Assembly: GCF_030317115.1 (NCBI RefSeq)
Contig: NZ_JASZYF010000027.1
Span: 16,768 to 80,767 of the forward strand
Direction: 5' to 3'
DNA length: 64,000 bases
DNA from: Variovorax gracilis
GTDB taxonomy: Bacteria > Pseudomonadota > Gammaproteobacteria > Burkholderiales > Burkholderiaceae_C
The notes beneath the pieces were generated by a model. The model searched no databases, was not told where the DNA came from, and saw nothing but the letters and a program-made list of their open reading frames with translations. Shown piece after piece: positions 25,579-34,743 of this stretch; within the stretch, counting starts at the first letter, position 1; each line of letters opens with the position of its first letter. The translations under genes and the position numbers were made by a program.

Positions 25579-28356
25579 ATGACTGTCGAATCCAACATCA
25601 AGCAACTTCCCTTGGCAAACCGTTCGGTGCGCTATGTCTCGATCGCAGGGGTGGAAGGTATCGATTCCCTGCCGTTCTCAATGCGCATCCTGCTTGAGAA
25701 CCTCCTGCGCCAGGCCAGCCGCGGTGTGGACACCCACGCGGAAGTCGATGCTTTGCTCGCACGCCGCATCGGCAGCGGGCTCACTTTCTACCCGGTTCGC
25801 GTGTATGGCCAGGACATCCTCGGCCAGGTGATGCTGGTCGACATGGCGGGTATTCGCGACGCCGTCGCCGACGCAGGGGGCGATCCGCTCCAGGTGTTCC
25901 CGAAGGTGCCAGTGGACGTGATCATCGATCACTCACTGCAGGTCGACAGCTGGGCAACGCCGAACGCACGCCGCATCAACCTCGAGCGCGAATACGAGCG
26001 CAATGGAGAGCGCTTTGCGTTCCTCCGCTGGTGCAGCAGCAGCTTCGAAGGCGTGCGCATCGTACCGCCGGGCAAGGGGATCATGCATCAGATCCACCTC
26101 GAGTACATCGGTAAGGTCGTGTGGACCGAGAAGACCGCCGATGGGGAGCTCGCAATTCCCGACACCTGCGTCGGAACGGACAGCCACACCCCCATGATCA
26201 ACGGACTGGGCGTTTTGGGCTGGGGTGTGGGCGGCATCGAGGCCGAGGCGGTAATGGTGGGCAAGCCGGTCGCGCTGGCTCTTCCTGAAGTTGTCGGTAT
26301 CGAAGTGAAGGGAAAACTGCGCGAAGGCGTGCTGCCGACGGACCTGGTTCTGGCGATCACACAGCAGATGCGCAGCCTGGGCGTCGTCGGCAAGTTCGTC
26401 GAATTCTTCGGCAATGGTCTCGAAGCCCTGCCGCTGGGAGACCGCGGAATGATCGCGAACATGGCGCCGGAGTACGGCGCTACCGCCGTCTACTTCCCGA
26501 TCGACGAGCGCACCATGGACTACCTGCGCATGACAGGTCGCGAGGACGATCAGATTGAACTGATTGAAGCCTATGCGAAGGCGCAGAAGCTCTGGCGGAG
26601 CGCCGATACCCCCGCACCGAAATTCGATACTGTTGTAACGCTGGATCTCGACACGATTCGACCTTGCCTGGCTGGGCCTCGCAACCCCGAAGACCACTTG
26701 GATCTCGAAACCGTTCCGACGGCGTTCTTGCAGCACCACCAGGAGATCGCGGGGCGACCTCTCGATCCGAACCGCTCCGTCCCGGTGAGAGGCGAAAAAT
26801 TCTCGCTGCGCGATGGCGCCGTTCTCATCGCAGCCATCACGAGTTGCACGAACACGGCCAACCCGGTGAACATGATGGCTGCCGGTCTGGTCGCGAAGAA
26901 AGCTGTCGCGCTGGGTCTGAAGACGCAGCCCTGGGTGAAGACCTCGCTGGTTCCAGGCAGTCATGTGACCGCTGCGGTCCTCGAAAAGGCTGGATTGCAA
27001 GGCGCCTTGGATACCCTTGGCTTCCATATCGCCGGCTTTGGCTGCACTACCTGCAATGGCGGCTCTGGCCCGTTGCCCGAACCGCTGGTTGAAGCCATCG
27101 AGCGGGAGAAACTCGTGGGCACGGCGGTGCTGTCCGGCAACCGCAACTTCGAAGGTCGCATCCACCCGAACGTGCGCGCCGCATACCTGGGCTCGCCTGC
27201 GCTTGTCGTCGTCTACGCACTGACCGGTTCACTGACGGTCGACGTGACGAAAGAGGTGATCGGCGTCGGCAGCAATGGCCAGCCTGTCTATCTTCGCGAC
27301 ATCTGGCCGACGGCTGTTGAGATCGCCCAGGCCGTGGCCGGTTCCTACGAGCCGCAACTCTTCCGCGAAAAATACGCGGATCTCTTCGACGGCGGCGAAG
27401 CGTGGGACGCGTTGTCCGGGGAGCGAAGCGAGCGCTTTCCCTGGCAGGAAACGAGCACCTACGTACGACGTCCACCGTACTTCGAAAACCTGTCGCGGGA
27501 GGCTGCGCCGGTCCAGGACATCGTCGGCATGCGCCCCCTGGTGATCCTTGGCGACTCGGTGACGACCGACCATATCTCGCCCTCGGGCGCCATCAGTCTC
27601 GGCACGCCAGCCGCTGACTTCTTGCTCGCCAAGGGCATCGAGAAGCGAGACTTCAACAACTACACGACCCGCCGGGGCAACCACGATGTCGCCGTGCGGG
27701 CGACCTTTGCCAACATCCGTCTGCGCAACCGTATCGTGCCAGGCGTCGAGGGGGGCGTGACCAAGCTGATGCCTGAGGGGGAACAGATGCGGGTGTTCGA
27801 AGCGGCCGAGGAATACCTGCGCCGCGAAGTGCCACTTGCCGTCATCGCCGGCAAGAACTATGGCTGCGGTTCGTCTCGCGACTGGGCCGCGAAAGGTGTG
27901 GCATTGCTCGGGGTGAAGGCGGTCATCGCAGAGAGCTTCGAGCGCATCCATCGGACGAATCTTGTTGGCATGGGCGTCTTGCCGCTGCAGTTTGAACCTG
28001 GCACCACTGCCGAATCCCTCGGTCTGGACGGAAGCGAGACGATCGACATCCCAGCGCTCGCGGAAAACCTCGATGTATCCGGTCGCATTGAAGCAATCGT
28101 GCGACGCGCCGACGGCACGACGACAAGGGTGCCGCTGACGATCAGGCTCGACACCAGCGAAGACGTCGAGTACTGGCGCCATGGTGGCATTCTTCCTCTC
28201 GTGTGGCGCGACTACGTCTCCGGGAAGTCTGAAGATCACGTGTCTCACTCTGCTGCGGAGATCGCGCCAGATGTCGGCGGGCCGCAGCACGAACTGCCGG
28301 ACGCCATGCCAGGCAGCGAAGTCCCGAGCGCTACCCAAGGCGCCTCGATGGGCTGA
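25579..28356 (+). CDS. acnA: Aconitate hydratase, AcnA family (first of two)
   Basis: A 925-residue iron-sulfur aconitase. The cluster ligands are Cys in AAITSCTNTANP and the C-T-T-C pair in GFGCTTCNGGSGPL. The swivelling C-terminal domain has GDSVTTDHISPSGAIS and KNYGCGSSRDWAAKGVALLG. It interconverts citrate, cis-aconitate and isocitrate, or possibly methylcitrate-type substrates if it acts like AcnD with the nearby PrpF. It is somewhat longer than usual because of a roughly 30-residue polar C-terminal tail. ATG 25579 has AAGGAAGA upstream. It lies between a Bug gene and a CitMHS transporter. A second aconitase is at 43431. Confidence 0.9.
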   Translation: MTVESNIKQLPLANRSVRYVSIAGVEGIDSLPFSMRILLENLLRQASRGVDTHAEVDALLARRIGSGLTFYPVRVYGQDILGQVMLVDMAGIRDAVADAGGDPLQVFPKVPVDVIIDHSLQVDSWATPNARRINLEREYERNGERFAFLRWCSSSFEGVRIVPPGKGIMHQIHLEYIGKVVWTEKTADGELAIPDTCVGTDSHTPMINGLGVLGWGVGGIEAEAVMVGKPVALALPEVVGIEVKGKLREGVLPTDLVLAITQQMRSLGVVGKFVEFFGNGLEALPLGDRGMIANMAPEYGATAVYFPIDERTMDYLRMTGREDDQIELIEAYAKAQKLWRSADTPAPKFDTVVTLDLDTIRPCLAGPRNPEDHLDLETVPTAFLQHHQEIAGRPLDPNRSVPVRGEKFSLRDGAVLIAAITSCTNTANPVNMMAAGLVAKKAVALGLKTQPWVKTSLVPGSHVTAAVLEKAGLQGALDTLGFHIAGFGCTTCNGGSGPLPEPLVEAIEREKLVGTAVLSGNRNFEGRIHPNVRAAYLGSPALVVVYALTGSLTVDVTKEVIGVGSNGQPVYLRDIWPTAVEIAQAVAGSYEPQLFREKYADLFDGGEAWDALSGERSERFPWQETSTYVRRPPYFENLSREAAPVQDIVGMRPLVILGDSVTTDHISPSGAISLGTPAADFLLAKGIEKRDFNNYTTRRGNHDVAVRATFANIRLRNRIVPGVEGGVTKLMPEGEQMRVFEAAEEYLRREVPLAVIAGKNYGCGSSRDWAAKGVALLGVKAVIAESFERIHRTNLVGMGVLPLQFEPGTTAESLGLDGSETIDIPALAENLDVSGRIEAIVRRADGTTTRVPLTIRLDTSEDVEYWRHGGILPLVWRDYVSGKSEDHVSHSAAEIAPDVGGPQHELPDAMPGSEVPSATQGASMG

Positions 28357-28522
28357 CGCAAGGGAGGCCTCCCTCCCTTCGTTCCTCTCAGACCGACAAA
28401 GGATTGGCGCCGTCATGCGGCGGCGCCCCGGTCGACTGTTGCCGCAAGAACAGAGAAGCACAACACACCAACGTGCACGTGCATTGGTTTCACCGGGGTT
28501 AGTCCCAGCTACGAGAGACAAC

Positions 28523-29836
28523 ATGCTGACCATTCTGGCGTACTCGATGATCATCGTCTTCATGGCGTTGATCATGACCGGGAGAGCGACCGCGCTCATT
28601 GCCCTGATCGTCGTTCCCATCGTGTTCGCCTTGATCGGGGGATTTGGAGGCGACATCGGGCCGATGGTGATAAGCGGCCTCAGGGCCATCGCGCCCACGG
28701 GCGTGCTTCTGCTCTTCGCCATACTCTACTTCGGGCTGATGATCGATGTGGGCCTGTTCGATCCGCTCATTCGCTGGATCGTCAAGCTCGCAAAAGGCGA
28801 TCCCGTACGCCTCGTGGTCGGATCGGCGCTTCTGGCCATGATCGTTTCCCTTGACGGAGATGGGTCGACGACCTATCTGTTGTGCATCACGGCCATGTTG
28901 CCGCTGCATCGCCGCATGGGCATCAACCCGCTCATCCTCCCGTGCGTCACGATGATGGGCAACAGCATCATGAACATCGCGCCGTGGGGTGGCCCGACGG
29001 CACGGGTGATGAGTGCGCTCCATCTGGAAGCCAACCAGGTCTTCACGCCGTTAATTCCGGCGATGGCGATGGCCTGCCTGGCCACTCTCGGCGTGGCGTG
29101 GTATCTCGGCACAAAAGAGCGCGCCAGGCTCAAGCGGATCGAGTGGAAGCCGGCACATCTTGAGCATTCGCCCATTGGAGGTGATGTCGATCTGGACGAG
29201 TCGGACAAGCCTCGCAGCAGCCGGCCGATGTTCTTCTTCAACCTGATCCTGACCATCGGTTTGATGACCTGTCTGGCGTTGGGCGTGCTGCCGCTGCCGC
29301 TGCTCTTCATGGGAGCTTTCGCGATTGCGATCTCTGTCAATTTTCCAAACATCAAGCACCAGAAGGAACGCATCGCCGAGCATTCAGCCAGCGCGCTCTC
29401 CGTCGTCGCGGTGATCTTTGCCGCCGGCGTCTTCACGGGCATTCTGTCGGGTACCAAGATGACCGATGCCATCGCACACAGCGTCGTCTCCGCCATTCCC
29501 AGTTCGGCCGGTCACTTTCTTCCACTGATCACCGCCGCGCTGAGTGCACCGATGACATTCTTCCTTTCGAACGATGCCTTCTATTTCGGTGTAGTCCCGA
29601 TCCTGGCCGAGGCCGCGAAGGCCTACGGTATCGCGCCGGAGATCATCGCGCGCGCATCGCTCCTCGGCCAACCCATTCACCAACTCAGCCCGCTCGTCGC
29701 GGCGAACTATGTGTTGATAGGCGTTGCAGGCGTCGAATTTGGTGACCACCAGAAGTTCACTTTGAAGTGGGCCTTCCTGCTGGTTGTCGTGATGATTCTT
29801 TCGGCAGGCCTCTTCGGCATCGTGCCACTTTTCTGA
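28523..29836 (+). CDS. CitMHS-family citrate transporter
   Basis: A 437-residue inner-membrane protein with about 11-12 hydrophobic segments. It matches the citrate:H+/Mg2+ (or Ca2+)-citrate family: LFAILYFGLMIDVGLFDPLI, VSLDGDGSTTYLLCITAML, NIAPWGGPTARVMSAL and SNDAFYFGVVPILAE near the C-terminus. I chose ATG 28523, at the first membrane segment and preceded by ACGAGAGAC. It follows the aconitase gene by 166 bases and probably imports citrate or another metal-complexed tricarboxylate for it. Confidence 0.88.
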   Translation: MLTILAYSMIIVFMALIMTGRATALIALIVVPIVFALIGGFGGDIGPMVISGLRAIAPTGVLLLFAILYFGLMIDVGLFDPLIRWIVKLAKGDPVRLVVGSALLAMIVSLDGDGSTTYLLCITAMLPLHRRMGINPLILPCVTMMGNSIMNIAPWGGPTARVMSALHLEANQVFTPLIPAMAMACLATLGVAWYLGTKERARLKRIEWKPAHLEHSPIGGDVDLDESDKPRSSRPMFFFNLILTIGLMTCLALGVLPLPLLFMGAFAIAISVNFPNIKHQKERIAEHSASALSVVAVIFAAGVFTGILSGTKMTDAIAHSVVSAIPSSAGHFLPLITAALSAPMTFFLSNDAFYFGVVPILAEAAKAYGIAPEIIARASLLGQPIHQLSPLVAANYVLIGVAGVEFGDHQKFTLKWAFLLVVVMILSAGLFGIVPLF

Positions 29837-29904
29837 GTAGCGCCCACCACAGGCGATTGACATTCATCCCTTCCCAATCTTGAAGACCTCACCAGGAGAT
29901 AGCC

Positions 29905-29955
29905 ATGAAAGTAGCTGAGTTGGTTCTGAAATGCCTCAAGAACGAGTACGTCGAA
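29905..29955 (+). pseudogene. First 17 codons of a second TPP-enzyme gene, cut off by the promoter cassette
   Basis: After an AGGAGA ribosome binding site, the frame reads MKVAELVLKCLKNEYVE. This parallels the start of the TPP enzyme at 30430 (MKAAELFVKCLENEKVE). The match stops at codon 17 and the sequence then enters promoter cassette 1 at 29980. The open frame runs on for a further stretch with no resemblance to the enzyme. This is a fossil of either a duplicated gene or the original gene start displaced by an insertion or duplication of the cassette. Confidence 0.68.
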
Positions 29956-29979
29956 TGCTGCGGAGCGTTCGTGTACAGA

Positions 29980-30034
29980 GAACGCTTGCTTGGTAATAGT
30001 TCAATTTTCACGATGGCTCTTCATCCCTAGCATT
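29980..30034 (+). promoter_or_regulatory. Promoter/operator cassette, copy 1
   Basis: GAACGCTTGCTTGGTAAT and then a TTTCAATTTTCA block form an imperfect dyad followed by a promoter: -35 TTTTCA at 30006-30011, a 17-base spacer, and -10 TAGCAT at 30029-30034. Copies at 40569 and 60550 have the same layout and the same 17-base spacing. This copy has one extra T between the dyad and TTCAATTTTCA. It drives, by position, the PHA/TPP-enzyme operon with a leader of about 390 bases. Confidence 0.65.
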
Positions 30035-30429
30035 CATCTCAACAGCCACAGAGCCGCTCAGAGAACCCAGATTGGGTCCCGACCACTAGGAGACAAATGT
30101 TGCAAGCGATGATGAAATGCGCTGTCCTTCTCAGCCGAGCAAAGCGTAGAGACCTCGACGGCGACCAAGCCCACGGCGAACTTCTGACCCCCATCGCGTG
30201 CATGACCTGCTCGCAATCAAGGCGGTCGCAGGGTGCACGTGACGGCGCATCCGATCGGTTCGCTCGCTCCCACTGGAGGTACCGACTCTCGAGGTGCTCC
30301 ACCACTTCGCAAGTTCGCCAAACTGCCAGAGTCATCGCATCACGCAGACCCTTTGTGCGCATGTCTTCGCACATTGCCTTCGCATAGCCGCGCCGCTGGA
30401 TGCGCAACAACACTGAAATAGGAAATCCC
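30035..30429 (+). other. Long 5' leader of the PHA operon, no gene recognised
   Basis: About 395 bases between cassette 1 and the TPP-enzyme start. A GGAGACAA followed by ATG at 30097 opens a 96-codon frame that resembles no family I know. The analogous GGAGACAACC-ATG after cassette 2 opens a 21-codon frame. This may be a vestigial leader gene or untranslated leader. No stable terminator or known riboswitch pattern was seen. Confidence 0.4.
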
Positions 30430-32061
30430 ATGAAAGCTGCAGAACTGTTCGTCAAATGCCTGGAGAACGAAAAGGTCGAGTTCATCTTCGGCATACCCGG
30501 TGAAGAGAACATCGACGTGATGGACGCGCTGCTCGACAGCCCGATCAAGTTCGTCACGACACACCATGAACAAGGCGCAGCCTTCATGGCGGACGTCTAT
30601 GGGCGTCTGACTGGACGCGCCGGCGTTTGCATGTCCACGCTCGGCCCTGGCGCCACCAACCTCATCACAGGCGTCGCTGACGCCAACATGGATCGTGCGC
30701 CTATCGTTGCGATTGCAGGGCAAGGCGCCACCACTCGCCTTCACAAGGAAAGCCATCAGATCCTGGACCTGGTGAGCATGTTCGATCCGATCACGAAGTA
30801 CGCCACGCAAATCCTCGATCCTGGAATCGTGCCGGAAGTCGTGCGCAAGGCCTTCAAGGTCGCTCAAACCGAAAAGCCGGGCGCCACCTTCATCGACTTC
30901 CCCGAAAACGTTGCAGAAATGAAGGTGGACAAGAAGCCGATCGAAGTTCAAACGGCTTACACGTCAGAGGCGCCGAGCCGCAAGGTCGAGGAAGCCGCGA
31001 AGCTAATCACTGCAGCCAAGGCGCCGGTCATCCTGGCAGGCAACGGCGTCATTCGACAAGGCGCTGCGGACGCACTGGTCACTTTCGCCGAAATGCTTCG
31101 AATCCCGGTCGCCAATACGTTCATGGCCAAGGGCGTGGTCCCGTTCACGAATGAACTGTCGCTTGGCACCATTGGCATGAAGGCCCGCGACCTTCCCTGG
31201 TTCGCGTTCGAGAAGGCGGACGTCGTGATCTGCGTCGGATACGACATGGTCGAGTACCACCCGGACATGTGGAATCCCGACGGCGACAAGACCATCATCC
31301 ATATCGATGCGCTTCCGGCCGAGGTGGATGAGCGCTATATCGTGGCCGTCGGCGTGCTGGGCGACCTCCATACGTCCTTGCGCTCGATTGCCCTGAAGGC
31401 GAAGCCGCAGGCCGCTTCACCGTTCAAAGCGGTGCGCAAGGCGATCGTTGCGGATCGAGCGGAATACTGCGATGACACCGCCTTTCCCATTAAGCCCCAG
31501 AAGATCGTCTGGGACCTGCGTGAGGTGCTTGGACCTGACGACATCGCAATCTCCGACGTCGGCGCCCACAAGATGTGGATGTCCCGCATGTACAGGGCCG
31601 AGCGTCCTAACACCTGCATCATCTCCAACGGGTTTGCTGCAATGGGCATTGCCGTACCTGGTGCTATTGCGGCCAAGCTGGCCTACCCGGATCGCAAGGT
31701 GGTCGCCGTCACTGGTGATGCGGGATTCATGATGAACTCCCAGGAGATCGAAACCGCACTTCGTATGAAGACGCCGTTCGTCATCCTGATCTGGAACGAC
31801 TCTGAGTATGGGCTGATCACGTGGCACCAGCTTCGTCACTTTGGACGCCCCAGCCATATCGCTTTTAAGAACCCGGACTTCGTGAAGTACGCGGAGAGCT
31901 TCGGAGCCAAAGGCTATCGGGTCGAGCGTGCGGGAGACCTTCTGCCCACCTTGAAGCAGGCTATCGCCGACGACACCGTCGTGATCATCGACTGTCCTGT
32001 CGACTATGCCGAAAACATGAAGCTCACGGCCAAGCTCAAAGAGATGAAGTCGCCGCTCTGA
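30430..32061 (+). CDS. TPP-dependent 2-oxoacid decarboxylase / acetolactate synthase-like enzyme
   Basis: A 543-residue three-domain thiamine-diphosphate enzyme. The N-terminal PYR domain has the catalytic Glu in THHEQGAAFMADVYGRLTG and GPGATNLITGVADANMD. The middle domain includes AKAPVILAGNGVIRQGA. The C-terminal PP domain has the TPP/Mg motif VVAVTGDAGFMMNSQEIETA. It is annotated by homology as acetolactate synthase. The start (CLENEKVEFIFGIPGEENID) and the adjacent succinate-semialdehyde-type dehydrogenase strongly recall the cyanobacterial 2-oxoglutarate decarboxylase/SSADH pair. I infer 2-oxoglutarate to succinate semialdehyde plus CO2; acetolactate or another 2-oxoacid remains possible. 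AGGAAA precedes the ATG; first gene of an eight-gene operon. Confidence 0.82.
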   Translation: MKAAELFVKCLENEKVEFIFGIPGEENIDVMDALLDSPIKFVTTHHEQGAAFMADVYGRLTGRAGVCMSTLGPGATNLITGVADANMDRAPIVAIAGQGATTRLHKESHQILDLVSMFDPITKYATQILDPGIVPEVVRKAFKVAQTEKPGATFIDFPENVAEMKVDKKPIEVQTAYTSEAPSRKVEEAAKLITAAKAPVILAGNGVIRQGAADALVTFAEMLRIPVANTFMAKGVVPFTNELSLGTIGMKARDLPWFAFEKADVVICVGYDMVEYHPDMWNPDGDKTIIHIDALPAEVDERYIVAVGVLGDLHTSLRSIALKAKPQAASPFKAVRKAIVADRAEYCDDTAFPIKPQKIVWDLREVLGPDDIAISDVGAHKMWMSRMYRAERPNTCIISNGFAAMGIAVPGAIAAKLAYPDRKVVAVTGDAGFMMNSQEIETALRMKTPFVILIWNDSEYGLITWHQLRHFGRPSHIAFKNPDFVKYAESFGAKGYRVERAGDLLPTLKQAIADDTVVIIDCPVDYAENMKLTAKLKEMKSPL

Positions 32062-32109
32062 AACACCGAGACATTCATCCCCGCCCCAAGGGGCACATCA
32101 AGGAACGAC

Positions 32110-33579
32110 ATGCCGTTGAGCATTTCACGCGACGACCTGATTCGGACGGGTAACTTCATTGCAGGTCGCTGGACAGAGCCGACCAAGGAGACGTTCGGTG
32201 TGCGCGATCCTGCGGATGGAAGCCTCATCGCAGAGGTGACCGACAGCGACGGAGGGGATGCGAAGGCCGCAGTCGACGCTGCGTCCGCAGCGCTCCCCTC
32301 CTGGCGAGCAGCGACAGCTCGCTCACGTGCGCAGGTTTTGAAGCGCTGGCACGCGTTGATCCTGAGCAATCAGGAAGACCTGGCCCGCTTGATTTCCCGG
32401 GAGCAAGGCAAGCCACTGGCCGAAGCCCGAGGCGAGATCCTCTATGCGGCTGGATATGTGGAGTGGTTTGCGGAAGAAGCGACGCGAACCTATGGCGATG
32501 TAATTCCGGAGACCGTCCGTGGCCGGAAGATGCTGGTCGTGAAGGAAGGCGTCGGAGTGGTTGCGGCCATCACGCCGTGGAACTTTCCGGCGGCGATGAT
32601 GGCGCGAAAACTTGCGCCGGCCCTGGCCGCCGGCTGCACGGTCGTTGCAAAGCCAGCAGAGGACACGCCGCTGACGTCGTTGGCGCTCGCTGTCCTTGCT
32701 GAAGAAGCGGGCGTGCCGCCTGGCGTGCTCAACATCGTTGCAGCGTCTCGCTCCAGAGCGGCTGAGGTGGTTGATGTCTGGCTCGGCGATTCGCGCGTTC
32801 GCAAGATCACGTTCACTGGTTCCACCCCCGTCGGCAAGCATCTCGCCCGCGAATCGGCGTCGACCCTCAAGCGCCTGTCCCTGGAACTGGGCGGAAACGC
32901 ACCCTTCATCGTCTTCGACGACGCGGACGTGGATGCTGCAGTCGACGGCCTCATGGCGGCCAAGTTTCGCAACGGTGGCCAGACCTGCGTGTCGCCGAAC
33001 CGCGTATTCGCCCAGAGGGAGATCCACGACGAGTTCGTCCGGAAGCTCGGCGTGCGGGTGGGGGCCTTGAAAGTTGGACCCGCGACCGACGAGAGCTCGC
33101 AGATCGGTCCCATGATCAACCGTCAGGCCGTGCGCAAGATCACCAGTCACATTCAGGATGCAGTTGCGCAGGGGGCGAAGGTGATTGCGGGGGGTGTGAC
33201 CGAGGTCGACGAAGAGTCCAACTATGTTGCCCCAACCGTCTTGAGCGGCGCCACCTCTTCGATGCTGCTGGCAGCCGAAGAAACCTTCGGACCTGTGGCC
33301 GCAGTTTTTCGCTTCGACACCGAAGCCGAGGTCGTCCGCAGTGCCAATGGGACACCGTACGGGCTCGCCGCCTACTTCTATTCGCGCGATGTATCGCGCA
33401 TCTGGCGCGTGGCGAACGCCATCGAGTGCGGCATCGTCGGCGTCAACGAAGGTCTGATCTCTTCCGAAACCGCACCCTTCGGCGGCATCAAGGAGTCCGG
33501 ATACGGCCGGGAGGGATCCCGAAGAGGCCTGGACGACTACATGGACGTCAAGTACGTCTGCCAGGGCGGGCTGTCCTGA
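32110..33579 (+). CDS. gabD: Aldehyde dehydrogenase, succinate-semialdehyde dehydrogenase (GabD) type
   Basis: A 489-residue NAD(P)-dependent aldehyde dehydrogenase. It has NFIAGRWTEPT at the N-terminus, AAITPWNFPAAMMARKLAPA, the catalytic Glu in LSLELGGNAPF and the catalytic Cys in KFRNGGQTCVSPNR. SETAPFGGIKESGYGREGS closes it. The overall pattern is that of succinate-semialdehyde/glutarate-semialdehyde dehydrogenases. It lies 48 bases after the TPP enzyme, so its substrate is probably the semialdehyde made by that enzyme (succinate semialdehyde to succinate). AAGGAACG precedes the ATG. Confidence 0.84.
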   Translation: MPLSISRDDLIRTGNFIAGRWTEPTKETFGVRDPADGSLIAEVTDSDGGDAKAAVDAASAALPSWRAATARSRAQVLKRWHALILSNQEDLARLISREQGKPLAEARGEILYAAGYVEWFAEEATRTYGDVIPETVRGRKMLVVKEGVGVVAAITPWNFPAAMMARKLAPALAAGCTVVAKPAEDTPLTSLALAVLAEEAGVPPGVLNIVAASRSRAAEVVDVWLGDSRVRKITFTGSTPVGKHLARESASTLKRLSLELGGNAPFIVFDDADVDAAVDGLMAAKFRNGGQTCVSPNRVFAQREIHDEFVRKLGVRVGALKVGPATDESSQIGPMINRQAVRKITSHIQDAVAQGAKVIAGGVTEVDEESNYVAPTVLSGATSSMLLAAEETFGPVAAVFRFDTEAEVVRSANGTPYGLAAYFYSRDVSRIWRVANAIECGIVGVNEGLISSETAPFGGIKESGYGREGSRRGLDDYMDVKYVCQGGLS

Positions 33580-33615
33580 AGCTCTTGGCGACGAACCCCA
33601 CAACAAGGAGATTTC

Positions 33616-34743
33616 ATGAAGATCAAGGCTGCCGTTCTCGACGCGATGGGCGCGTCACACCCCTACGCGGCATCGAGGCCGCTGCGCATCGAAGAAGTGG
33701 ACCTCGATCCCCCAGGCCCGGACGAGGTGCTGATCAAGATCGCCGCTGCAGGTCTCTGCCACTCCGACCTGTCTGTCATCAACGGCGACCGTCCGCGCCC
33801 GATGCCGATGGCTCTCGGACATGAAGCGTCCGGTGTGGTCGAAGAAGTGGGCGCAGGCGTGAGTGACCTGAAGCCAGGCGATCACGTTGTCGTGGTGTTC
33901 GTGCCGAGTTGTGGCCACTGTGCTCCATGTGCCGAAGGCCGACCCGCTCTGTGCGAGCCCGGGGCAGCGGCAAACGGCATGGGAACTCTCCTGTCGGGCG
34001 CACGCCGAATATCGCACGTCGGCAAGCCCATCAATCACCACCTCGGCTGCTCCGTTTTCGCCGAATACGCCACGGTGTCAAGACGCTCCGTTGTCAAGAT
34101 TGACCCAGCCGTGCCGCTCGTCGATGCGGCGCTGTTCGGGTGTGCTGTCCTGACCGGTGTCGGTGCGGTGGTCAACACCGCACAGGTGCGGGTCGGCGCG
34201 ACGGTTGCCGTGATCGGCTTGGGCGGTGTGGGATTGGCCGCGCTGATTGGCGCATCGGCTGCAGGCGCAAGGCAGATCATCGCGATCGACCTCGCGGATG
34301 ACAAGCTCGAGCAGGCCCGTGCGCTCGGAGCCACCCACACGGTGAATGCGGGCAAGCAAGACGCACTTGAACAGATCCGCGAGATCAGCTCTGGAGGCGT
34401 CGAGTTCGCCTTCGAGTTCGCGGGCTCCGTGCGCGCACTCGAACTGGCCTACCGCATCACGCGGCGAGGCGGTACGACGGTGACGGCCGGATTGCCTCCG
34501 TCCACGGCAGTCTTCCCGCTGCCCGCAGTCAGCCTTGTTGCCGAGGAAAGAACCCTCAAAGGCAGCTATATCGGCACCTGCGTGCCGTCACGGGACATTC
34601 CCCGGTACGTCGACCTCTATTCGCAAGGTCGCCTGCCCGTCGACAAGCTCCTGACCGGACGCCTGACTCTGGAGCAAATCAATCATGGATTCGACCTGCT
34701 GCACGAAGGCAAGGCGATCCGACAAGTCGTGGAGTTCAAATGA
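33616..34743 (+). CDS. Zinc-dependent alcohol dehydrogenase
   Basis: A 375-residue medium-chain alcohol dehydrogenase of the class III-like branch. Catalytic-zinc residues are in AAGLCHSDLSVI and MALGHEASGVVEEVG. Structural zinc is bound by four Cys in CGHCAPCAEGRPALC. The nucleotide site is VIGLGGVGLAALIGA. AAGGAGA precedes the ATG. In this operon it most simply acts on the semialdehyde from the TPP enzyme, reducing it to a hydroxyacid (succinate semialdehyde to 4-hydroxybutyrate). That role is inferred; family members are usually broad alcohol dehydrogenases. Its stop overlaps the phaE start (ATGA). Confidence 0.82.
   Translation: MKIKAAVLDAMGASHPYAASRPLRIEEVDLDPPGPDEVLIKIAAAGLCHSDLSVINGDRPRPMPMALGHEASGVVEEVGAGVSDLKPGDHVVVVFVPSCGHCAPCAEGRPALCEPGAAANGMGTLLSGARRISHVGKPINHHLGCSVFAEYATVSRRSVVKIDPAVPLVDAALFGCAVLTGVGAVVNTAQVRVGATVAVIGLGGVGLAALIGASAAGARQIIAIDLADDKLEQARALGATHTVNAGKQDALEQIREISSGGVEFAFEFAGSVRALELAYRITRRGGTTVTAGLPPSTAVFPLPAVSLVAEERTLKGSYIGTCVPSRDIPRYVDLYSQGRLPVDKLLTGRLTLEQINHGFDLLHEGKAIRQVVEFK

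Noticed and set aside
28361..28374. Perfect palindrome AGGGAGGCCTCCCT after the aconitase gene
   Set aside because: It has no loop and no T-run, so it is not a convincing terminator. It could be an operator but has no second copy.
29980..30011. Sigma-54 promoter reading of the cassette (TTGG...TTCA)
   Set aside because: The -24/-12 GG and GC elements with proper spacing are not present in all copies, whereas the 17-base-spaced -35/-10 pair is.
30097..30387. A 96-codon frame after a good ribosome binding site in the leader of the PHA operon
   Set aside because: The translation is Arg/Ser-rich with no recognisable domain. Kept only as a leader region, though its start resembles the leader peptide position after cassette 2.
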